Part shown: piece by piece, positions 1 through 4,857 of the stretch
Layout of the letters: each line of letters opens with the position of its first letter
How positions within the stretch are numbered: the first letter of the stretch is position 1
NCBI GenBank assembly: GCA_011046015.1
Contig: DSBO01000102.1
Span: 1-7,237, forward strand
DNA length: 7,237 bases
Reading direction: 5' to 3'
Origin: Thioalkalivibrio sp.
GTDB taxonomy: Bacteria > Pseudomonadota > Gammaproteobacteria > SpSt-1174
Position numbers and translations under genes: made by a program
Notes under the pieces: generated by a model
Seen by the model: only the letters and a program-made list of their open reading frames with translations
The model's database searches: none
What the model was told of the DNA's origin: nothing

Positions 1-114
1 CAGCAGGAAGGGGCCTCGCAGGCAGGGTACGCGGAACTCGCCGCACTCATCCGCGCCATCGACGCGGCCTTCGACGATGCGCGTCTGGAGGCCCCGGAGC
101 GGGCGCTGCACTGA
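1..114 (+). CDS. 3' end of an unidentified gene (C-terminal 37 residues)
   Basis: Frame 1 is open from the left edge to a TGA at 112-114. It encodes 37 residues rich in Ala, Leu, Asp and Glu, with the look of one amphipathic helix (AELAALIRAIDAAFDDARL), ending in ALH. The GC-rich third positions match the neighbouring genes, and the stop lies exactly next to the stop of the convergent gene, so this is probably a genuine gene end. The visible part carries no family motif and I do not recognise the product. The start and most of the gene lie outside the window. Confidence 0.6.
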   Translation, partial: QQEGASQAGYAELAALIRAIDAAFDDARLEAPERALH

Positions 115-123
115 TCAGTGCAG
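106..123. repeat. Perfect 18-bp palindrome spanning two abutting stop codons
   Basis: CTGCACTGATCAGTGCAG is its own reverse complement. It contains the TGA of the plus-strand gene (112-114) and, directly beside it, the TGA of the minus-strand gene (TCA at 115-117). As RNA it could form a 7-bp stem with a GATC loop from either direction. It could therefore act as a short bidirectional transcription stop, but no T-run follows on either side, so intrinsic termination is not supported. The half-site TCAGTGCAG recurs at 580-588, at the end of the paralogous gene. Confidence 0.6.
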
Positions 124-567
124 GCGGCTTGTGTCGTAGTCGTCGGCAAAGCCATCGGGCGCCTTGACCGTGATCTCGCGCGGGCCCGGCGAGGCGTGGT
201 GCAGGACCATCTTCCAGCCCTCGTCGTAGCGCCGGTAGACGTTGGTGAACACCACCACGCCGCTCACGCTCGGGTCGCCGGCCCGCACGATGTTCTCCAG
301 CCCCGAATGCACGGCCACGTCGCCGGTGACGGTCTTCACCACGTCGCTCAGGGTGATCTTCATGTCGAGCTCGCGCGAGAATACGTGCACCCAGCCCTCC
401 AGCACGTGCCCCTGGCCGCGCAGGTGATGCCCGCCCACCGGATGCACGCAGACGATGGCCTCGTCCTCGGCCCAGACGTTCATCATGGCGTCCAGGTCGG
501 CGGCCTCGAAGGCGGCGTAGTAGGCGGCCTCGGCCTCGTCGGGGGTGTGGAACACGGTCTCGCTCAT
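115..567 (-). CDS. NTF2/SnoaL-like (DUF4440-type) protein, downstream paralogue
   Basis: This 150-residue protein has the size and pattern of the single-domain NTF2-like fold (ketosteroid isomerase/SnoaL/DUF4440 relatives). Residues 10-32 form the opening helices with an Asp-Leu turn and Trp32. A Cys-Val-His-Pro strand lies at 40-43, and the C-terminal part carries TNVYRR and a Trp followed by HHASP. The fold makes a cone-shaped pocket used by small isomerases, hydrolases and binding proteins; the substrate here cannot be told. Roughly 40% of residues match the upstream gene when aligned by eye, so the two are tandem duplicates. Only 12 bases separate it from that gene, so both are probably on one transcript. 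The ATG at 567-565 has only a weak ribosome binding site, consistent with translation coupled to the upstream gene. The C-terminal tail after HHASPGP is unrelated to the paralogue's, except for the final Leu-His. Confidence 0.85.
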   Translation of the reverse strand: MSETVFHTPDEAEAAYYAAFEAADLDAMMNVWAEDEAIVCVHPVGGHHLRGQGHVLEGWVHVFSRELDMKITLSDVVKTVTGDVAVHSGLENIVRAGDPSVSGVVVFTNVYRRYDEGWKMVLHHASPGPREITVKAPDGFADDYDTSRLH

Positions 568-579
568 GGTGGCTCGCTG

Positions 580-1011
580 TCAGTGCAGGGTACCGCGCGC
601 GGGCGGAGGCGCGTCGGCCTCGCGCCGCGCCGGCTCGGGGGAGGCATGGTGCATGATCAGGCGCCAGCTGTCGCCCACCCGACGATAGACGTTGGTGGCG
701 AGCATCACGCCCTGCGAGTCATTGGCCAGCGTGATGCTCTCCTTCACGGCGTGCACCGCCAGGCCCTCCTCTCCGGTGGCCTGCTCGTCGGTCAGCACGA
801 AACGCATGCCCCTGCCGTTGGCCAGGATCGAGCGCCAGCTCTCACGAATCGCGGAGCGACCGGCCAGCCGCTCACCACCCGGATGGATGCAGAGGATGCC
901 ATCGTCGTCTGCCCAGACCTGCATGAGCATCTCGAGATCGCCGGCCTCGATGCTGCCGTAGAAGACGGCCTCGGCCTCGTCTGCCGTGGCAAAACGGGGT
1001 TTGTTCGCCAT
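580..1011 (-). CDS. NTF2/SnoaL-like (DUF4440-type) protein, upstream paralogue
   Basis: This 143-residue protein is the first gene of a two-gene minus-strand unit and a paralogue of the gene downstream. It shares with it the N-terminal TxDEAEA stretch, the Asp25-Leu26 turn, Trp33, a Cys-Ile-His-Pro strand at 41-44, the TNVYRR strand and the terminal HHASP motif. These place it in the NTF2-like superfamily near the SnoaL/DUF4440 proteins, which are often annotated as ketosteroid isomerase homologues. No catalytic dyad can be assigned with confidence, and a binding role is as likely as catalysis. The start is well supported: AAGGAGGAG lies 6 bases upstream of the ATG. Compared with its partner it lacks one residue after the His-Pro and two before TNVYRR, and its tail is rich in Pro, Ala and Arg. 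Confidence 0.87.
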   Translation of the reverse strand: MANKPRFATADEAEAVFYGSIEAGDLEMLMQVWADDDGILCIHPGGERLAGRSAIRESWRSILANGRGMRFVLTDEQATGEEGLAVHAVKESITLANDSQGVMLATNVYRRVGDSWRLIMHHASPEPARREADAPPPARGTLH

Positions 1012-1097
1012 CGTTGACTCCTCCTTCTGGGATGCCGGTTTGTGCTAGGTTAGCGTTTCGACGCCATCCCTGTCACCGCAGAAGGTCTTTACCCCGC
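1012..1097. promoter_or_regulatory. Divergent intergenic region between NTF2-like pair and sugar-kinase operon
   Basis: These 86 bases lie between two genes read away from each other and must hold at least the minus-strand promoter. On the minus strand, GTGACA (complement of 1071-1076, five of six matches to TTGACA) and TAACCT (complement of 1047-1052) are spaced 18 bases apart, a possible weak sigma-70 promoter. An 11-base partial palindrome, GCTAGGTTAGC (1044-1054), covers that -10 site and could be an operator or chance. No convincing plus-strand -35 site is visible for the sugar kinase. AAGGAGGAG at 1018-1026 (minus strand) is the ribosome binding site of the 143-residue gene. Confidence 0.35.
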
Positions 1098-1982
1098 ATG
1101 AGCCACATCCTTACCGTCGGCATCGCCACCCTGGACATCGTCAACCTCGTCGACCACTACCCGCAGGAGGACGAGGAGCTGCGCGCCACGGGCCAGCGCA
1201 TCGCGCGTGGCGGCAACGCGGCCAACACCGCCGTGGTGCTCGCCCAGCTCGGCCACCGGGTGGACTTCGCCGGCGTGCTGGCCGACGAGCCGGACGGCCA
1301 CCGCATCGAGGCGGATCTCGCCAACCACGGCGTGAGCACGCGCTACTGCGCCCGCATCGAGGGCGGCAAGTCGCCCACCTCCTACATTTGCCTGAACGAG
1401 ACCAACGGCTCGCGCACCATCGTGCACTACCGCGACCTGCCGGAGTTCGGGTACGCGCAGTTCGCCGCGATCCCGGTCGAGGCCTTCGACTGGCTGCACG
1501 TCGAGGGCCGCAACCCGACCGAGACCGTGCGCATGCTCGAGGCCGCGCGTCGCCGGCTCGCCGACCAGCCCGTGTCGCTGGAGCTGGAAAAGCACCGCGA
1601 CGGCATCGAGGCCCTGCTGCCCCACGCCGACGTGATCCTCTGCTCGCGCGCCTTTGCCCGCGCCGCCGGCTTCGACGACCCTGCAGCCTTCATCGCCGCC
1701 TGGCAGCTGGAGGCGCCGCAGGCGATCTGGACCTGCACCTGGGGCGAGGCCGGCGCGCTGGGCCGCGACCGCGACGGCCAGCTCTACAAAAGTGCCGCCT
1801 TCCCGCCGGCCACGGTGCGGGACACCCTGGGCGCGGGCGACACCTTCAACGCGGGGCTCATCGCCGCACTGGCCACGGGCCACCCGCTGGGCGCGGCGCT
1901 CACCATGGCCTGTCGCCTGGCCGGGCACAAGGTGGGCCAGCCGGGCTTCACCGGCCTGGATCCGAACCTGCTTTCCTTCTGA
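1098..1982 (+). CDS. Ketohexokinase-like PfkB-family carbohydrate kinase
   Basis: This is a 294-residue cytoplasmic ATP-dependent sugar kinase of the PfkB/ribokinase family. It resembles animal ketohexokinase (fructose to fructose 1-phosphate) more than ribokinase or 2-keto-3-deoxygluconate kinase. Asp13, Asp25 and the GGNAAN stretch (Gly38-Asn43) line up with the ketohexokinase substrate residues Asp15, Asp27, Asn42 and Asn45. HVEGRNPTE in the middle, the LELEKHR strand, and DTLGAGDTFN (242-251) with catalytic base Asp248 follow the ketohexokinase order. Length is close to the animal enzyme (about 298). I chose the ATG at 1098 because homology begins there; an in-frame ATG at 1014 would add 28 unrelated Arg/Pro-rich residues and overlie the divergent gene's ribosome binding site. 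GAAGG at 1081-1085 is a distant, weak binding site. Fructose as substrate is inferred; another ketose or nucleoside-like sugar is possible. It is the first gene of a tight operon. Confidence 0.9.
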   Translation: MSHILTVGIATLDIVNLVDHYPQEDEELRATGQRIARGGNAANTAVVLAQLGHRVDFAGVLADEPDGHRIEADLANHGVSTRYCARIEGGKSPTSYICLNETNGSRTIVHYRDLPEFGYAQFAAIPVEAFDWLHVEGRNPTETVRMLEAARRRLADQPVSLELEKHRDGIEALLPHADVILCSRAFARAAGFDDPAAFIAAWQLEAPQAIWTCTWGEAGALGRDRDGQLYKSAAFPPATVRDTLGAGDTFNAGLIAALATGHPLGAALTMACRLAGHKVGQPGFTGLDPNLLSF

Positions 1983-1987
1983 GCCCC

Positions 1988-2317
1988 ATGACCGAACCGC
2001 TTTGCCGCATCCAGGACCTCGCCGACCCGGGCTCGAAGGGCCTGGAGGTGGAGCTCGACGGCGTGCGCACCGAGATCTTCATCGTCCGCCGCGGCCAGGC
2101 CGTCTACGCCTATCGCAACAGCTGCCCGCACACCGGCGGTCCGCTGGACTGGAAGCCCGACGAATACCTGGACGGCGACGGTGAGTACATCATGTGCGCC
2201 ACCCACGCCGCGCTGTTCCAGATCGAGGATGGCCTGTGCATCGGCGGGCCCTGCAAGCGGCAGCACCTCACGCCCGTTCCGCTGCGGGTGGAAGGTGACG
2301 CCGTCTACCTGGCCTGA
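1988..2317 (+). CDS. Small Rieske [2Fe-2S] ferredoxin-like protein
   Basis: This 109-residue protein consists of one Rieske domain. Cluster ligands are visible as Cys46-Pro-His48 and Cys70-Ala-Thr-His73. The second and fourth loops read CPHTGG and CATHAA, without the extra cysteines that form the disulfide of high-potential bc1-type Rieske proteins. It therefore resembles soluble, low-potential Rieske ferredoxins or the electron-transfer part of oxygenases. Twenty-one residues separate His48 from Cys70, more than the usual 15 to 17. Cys84 and Cys89 add two unassigned cysteines. No signal peptide or membrane segment is seen, so it is cytoplasmic. The ATG is 5 bases after the sugar-kinase stop, with no strong ribosome binding site, implying translational coupling. 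No oxygenase or reductase partner is encoded in the window, so its electron partners are unknown. Confidence 0.92.
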   Translation: MTEPLCRIQDLADPGSKGLEVELDGVRTEIFIVRRGQAVYAYRNSCPHTGGPLDWKPDEYLDGDGEYIMCATHAALFQIEDGLCIGGPCKRQHLTPVPLRVEGDAVYLA

Positions 2318-2325
2318 CGCCGCCC

Positions 2326-3228
2326 GTGCGCGCGATCCTGCTGTTCCCGCTCTTTGCCATCGGCTTCGCCCTGCTGGCCTGGGCGCTGCCTGCGCCCTTC
2401 GTCGCCCTCAAACCCGCCATCCCCTGGCTGCTGGCGCTGGTGATGTTCGGCATGGGCATGACGTTGCGTGCGGCGGACTTTGGCCAGGCGCTGGCGCGCC
2501 CGGGGCTGATCGGGCTGGGGCTCGGGCTGCAGTTCCTCGTCATGCCGCTGGCGGCCTGGGGTATCGGCGAGGCGCTGGGGCTCCCGGCGGCGTTGCTGAC
2601 GGGGCTGGTGCTGGTAGGCGCGAGCCCGGGCGGGACCGCCTCCAACGTCATCTGTTACCTGGCACGCGGCGACGTGGCGCTCTCCATCACGCTCACCACG
2701 TTCTCAACCCTGCTCGCCGTGGTGGCCACGCCGCTGCTCACCTGGCTGTACGTGGGTCAGCGGATCGAGGTGCCGGCCGGGGCCATGCTGGTGTCGGTGG
2801 CCCAGATCGTCCTCCTGCCGGTGGCGCTGGGCGTGGCGGCCAACTCGCTCCTTGGCCGGCGGCTCGCTGCCTTGCAGCAGGCGTTCCCGGCGATCTCCAT
2901 GGCCGCCATCGTGCTCATCATCGCCATCGTGGTGGCCCTGAATGCCGACCGGCTGCCTGGCCTCGGCGCCCTGCTGCTGCTTGCCGTCATCCTGCACAAT
3001 GCCATGGGCCTGGCGGCGGGCTATGTCGCGGGCAGGCTGTTCGGTTTCGACCGGCGCATCGCGCGCACCCTGGCCATCGAGGTCGGCATGCAGAACTCCG
3101 GCCTGGCCGTGGCCCTGGCCACCAAGTACTTCGCCCCGGCCGCGGCCCTGCCCGGCGCCCTGTTCTCGGTCTTGCACAACCTCTCGGGGGCGGCACTCGC
3201 CGCGGTCTGGTCACGGCGGGGCGACTGA
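2326..3228 (+). CDS. BASS (bile acid:sodium symporter, SBF) family transporter
   Basis: This 300-residue inner-membrane protein is largely hydrophobic, with about nine or ten membrane segments: a first helix at about 3-22, later ones through the middle, and the last near 280-295. The signature elements of the SBF/BASS fold are present: GASPGGTASN (98-107), one of the unwound crossing helices, and Glu252-Val-Gly-Met-Gln256-Asn, whose Glu and Gln positions bind sodium in characterised bacterial homologues. A sodium-coupled organic-anion importer is therefore expected; bile acid itself is unlikely in this context, and family members move pyruvate, pantoate and other carboxylates. Translation starts at a GTG 8 bases after the Rieske stop. 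The short spacing makes this the third gene of the sugar-kinase operon, which suggests, without proving it, that its substrate is linked to that kinase. Confidence 0.9.
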   Translation: MRAILLFPLFAIGFALLAWALPAPFVALKPAIPWLLALVMFGMGMTLRAADFGQALARPGLIGLGLGLQFLVMPLAAWGIGEALGLPAALLTGLVLVGASPGGTASNVICYLARGDVALSITLTTFSTLLAVVATPLLTWLYVGQRIEVPAGAMLVSVAQIVLLPVALGVAANSLLGRRLAALQQAFPAISMAAIVLIIAIVVALNADRLPGLGALLLLAVILHNAMGLAAGYVAGRLFGFDRRIARTLAIEVGMQNSGLAVALATKYFAPAAALPGALFSVLHNLSGAALAAVWSRRGD

Positions 3229-3243
3229 ACGGCCGCGGTCGGC

Positions 3244-3249
3244 TATAGT
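3244..3249 (+). promoter_or_regulatory. Possible -10 element upstream of the PEBP gene
   Basis: TATAGT lies in the 52-base gap after the transporter gene, 31 bases before the next start codon. It matches five of the six bases of the sigma-70 -10 consensus and stands out in otherwise GC-rich sequence. No good -35 hexamer lies about 17 bases upstream. It may give the PEBP gene its own promoter, or be chance. Confidence 0.3.
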
Positions 3250-3280
3250 CGGCGAATCGCAAAACAGTCGAGGAGACCCC

Positions 3281-3745
3281 ATGCGCATCCGTTCCACGGC
3301 GTTCGAGCACAACCAGCCGATCCCCGCGCGCTACACCTGCGAGGGCGAGGACGTCTCGCCGCCACTGATCTTCGAGGAGGTGCCGGCGAAGGCGAAAAGC
3401 CTGGTGCTCATCGTCGACGACCCGGATGCGCCGGACCCCAAGGCGCCGCAACGCACCTGGGTGCACTGGGTGCTGTACAACCTGCCGCCCGACCTCACCG
3501 GCCTGGACGAGGCCACCGCCACCCCACCGCGCGCCGCCGTGGGCCTGAACGACTGGCAGCGCAACGACTGGGGCGGACCCTGCCCGCCCATCGGCCGGCA
3601 CCGCTACTTCTTCAAGCTCTATGCCCTGGACACCGTGATCGACGAACGCGAGGGCCTGACCAAGCTCGACATCACCGAGGCCATGATCGACCACGTCATC
3701 GCCCAGGCGGAGCTGGTTGGAACCTACAGCCGGAGCGGGGACTGA
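3281..3745 (+). CDS. YbhB/YbcL-type phosphatidylethanolamine-binding-protein (PEBP) family protein
   Basis: This 154-residue protein has the full bacterial PEBP (YbhB/YbcL/RKIP-like) pattern. The N-terminal SPPL strand (26-29) is followed by DDPDAPDP (46-53), then the WVHWVLYNLP strand with conserved His62, and later GPCPPIGRHRY (99-109) with His107. The Asp and His residues of these motifs line the small anion-binding pocket of the family. Bacterial members have no settled biochemical role; kinase or protease inhibition is proposed by analogy with eukaryotic relatives. Like YbhB, it has no signal peptide and is probably cytoplasmic. The start is secure: GAGGAG at 3270-3275 lies 5 bases before the ATG. 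It follows the transporter by 52 bases, so it may be read from the operon, from its own promoter, or both. The CHAD gene converges on it with 24 bases between the stops and no obvious terminator hairpin. Confidence 0.92.
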   Translation: MRIRSTAFEHNQPIPARYTCEGEDVSPPLIFEEVPAKAKSLVLIVDDPDAPDPKAPQRTWVHWVLYNLPPDLTGLDEATATPPRAAVGLNDWQRNDWGGPCPPIGRHRYFFKLYALDTVIDEREGLTKLDITEAMIDHVIAQAELVGTYSRSGD

Positions 3746-3769
3746 CCGGGGCACAGGAGACCGCCGCCG

Positions 3770-4747
3770 TCAGGTGGCATCGAGTGCATCCAGCAGTTCG
3801 CCGACCCGCCCTTCGAGCTGGGCGATCAGGCCGCTTTCGAGCTGGACTCGCAGTTTAAGCATCAAATCGTCGTGCTGCTCGGCGGCCTCCCGCGCCAGCC
3901 GGGCGAGGCCCGCGCGCTCGTCCCGCTCCCGCGCCGCCTGGCACAATGGATCGTCCGGGTCATGGGTCGCCGACAGTTCGATCAGGCGGCGAAAGTGCTC
4001 GGCACCCGCCTGCTCGGCGGCCTCGCGCAGCATGCTGCGCAGGACCTGCCGGTCGTGCACCTCCCCCAGCAGGTCCTGCAGGGCCTTGAGCGAGCCCACC
4101 ACCTCCTCGGCCGGCGCCAGCGTACCGCGCAGGGGCTCCATCAGGTAGCGCAGGCGCTTGGCCTCGATGCGGGTACGGTGTGCGCAGCGGTCGTCACCTG
4201 CGGTGAGCAGCTCGCGCAGCGACACGCCCAGCCGGTCCATCGACCGCTGTACCCTCTCGGCGGCCGCGGCCGCGAAGGGCGCTCCCTGCTTCGCCCTGGG
4301 ACGCAACCGGGCAAAGCTCGCGCTGAGCTTGCCGAAACGCTTGCCGAGGCGCTTGCGCAGACGCCGGCGCTCGGTCTGCTGGGCCGCCCCCAGGCGCTGC
4401 TGCAGCCAGTCGAAACCGAGCCGCTCATGAGCCCGCATCACCTCGCGCTCCCGCGCCAGCCAGGCGAGCTGCACCTCCAGGTCGCGCGCGCGACCCGTCG
4501 CCTCCGTCACCCGCGCCAGGCGCTTGCGCAGTTTGCGTAACGCGCCGCCGGCCAGGCAGGGTCGATAGGCCCGCTCGAGCGAGCGCAGGCGCCGCACGGC
4601 CACGCGAAAATCGTGCACCGCCTCCTCGTCGCCGTCGATCTGGATCCGCGCCAGCGCCTCCTCCGCCTCGGCGAACAGTTCCGTCATCATGTCGAGCACC
4701 ACCTCGGGCGCCGGCCGAGTCAGCGCGTTCTCGGGAAGCCGGTTCAT
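3770..4747 (-). CDS. CHAD-domain protein, stand-alone
   Basis: This 325-residue, Arg- and Ala-rich, all-helical protein has the CHAD (conserved histidine alpha-helical) domain over nearly its whole length. Hallmark basic-histidine motifs appear twice, as expected for the two four-helix halves: VHDFRVAVRRLRS with His45, Arg48, Arg52 and Arg53, and HRTRIEAKRLRY with His190, Arg193, Lys197 and Arg198. LQDLLGEVHD follows, with His231-Asp232. The conserved basic surface binds polyphosphate in studied CHAD proteins, so polyphosphate binding in the cytoplasm or on granules is the likely role. No CYTH (triphosphate tunnel) domain is fused, as it is in some relatives, and no polyphosphate kinase gene is in the window. 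The ATG at 4747 has no visible ribosome binding site. An in-frame ATG at residue 20, preceded by GAGGTG, is a possible alternative start that would trim only the N-terminal lead. It is divergent from the pyruvate kinase. Confidence 0.9.
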   Translation of the reverse strand: MNRLPENALTRPAPEVVLDMMTELFAEAEEALARIQIDGDEEAVHDFRVAVRRLRSLERAYRPCLAGGALRKLRKRLARVTEATGRARDLEVQLAWLAREREVMRAHERLGFDWLQQRLGAAQQTERRRLRKRLGKRFGKLSASFARLRPRAKQGAPFAAAAAERVQRSMDRLGVSLRELLTAGDDRCAHRTRIEAKRLRYLMEPLRGTLAPAEEVVGSLKALQDLLGEVHDRQVLRSMLREAAEQAGAEHFRRLIELSATHDPDDPLCQAARERDERAGLARLAREAAEQHDDLMLKLRVQLESGLIAQLEGRVGELLDALDAT

Positions 4748-4857
4748 GCTGTGTACGGGAGTCTGGACATCCTGCGAGCATAGTCCGTGTTTGTGACAAT
4801 CGCCCGACAGGGCACGGCGACATCAAACTGTCACGGGCGCCTGCTAAGAGTGGCTCC
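4748..4857. promoter_or_regulatory. Divergent promoter region between CHAD gene and pyruvate kinase
   Basis: These 110 bases are the largest gap in the window, are somewhat less GC-rich than the coding DNA, and separate two genes read outward, so both promoters should lie here. I cannot place either with confidence. GTGACA (4793-4798) and its complement TGTCAC (4829-4834) form inverted arms about 30 bases apart, possibly by chance. AAGAG at 4846-4850, seven bases before the kinase ATG, is a weak ribosome binding site. No riboswitch or leader peptide is recognisable. Confidence 0.4.

Noticed and set aside
118..1017. A 299-codon plus-strand open frame opposite both NTF2-like genes
   Set aside because: It is a low-complexity His/Val/Gly-rich translation antisense to two genes with clear family motifs and a strong ribosome binding site. 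Long antisense frames are common in GC-rich DNA.
1014..1097. N-terminal extension of the sugar kinase from the upstream ATG at 1014
   Set aside because: The 28 added residues are Arg/Pro-rich with no family similarity and lie over the divergent gene's ribosome binding site. Ketohexokinase homology begins at the ATG at 1098.
1089..1928. A 279-codon minus-strand open frame across the sugar kinase
   Set aside because: It is a shadow frame: biased Gly/Val/Ala/Arg composition, no motif, and it lies entirely opposite a confident gene.
2181..3248. A 355-codon plus-strand frame overlapping the Rieske and transporter genes
   Set aside because: Ala/Arg/Pro/Gly-rich with no domain, and out of frame with two confidently identified proteins.
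3746..3769. Terminator between the convergent PEBP and CHAD genes
   Set aside because: The 24 bases hold no clear hairpin and no T-run on either strand.
4793..4834. GTGACA/TGTCAC inverted arms as an operator
   Set aside because: Only six bases per arm, about 30 bases apart, and neither arm extends. The same hexamer occurs at 1071-1076, so chance is a sufficient explanation.
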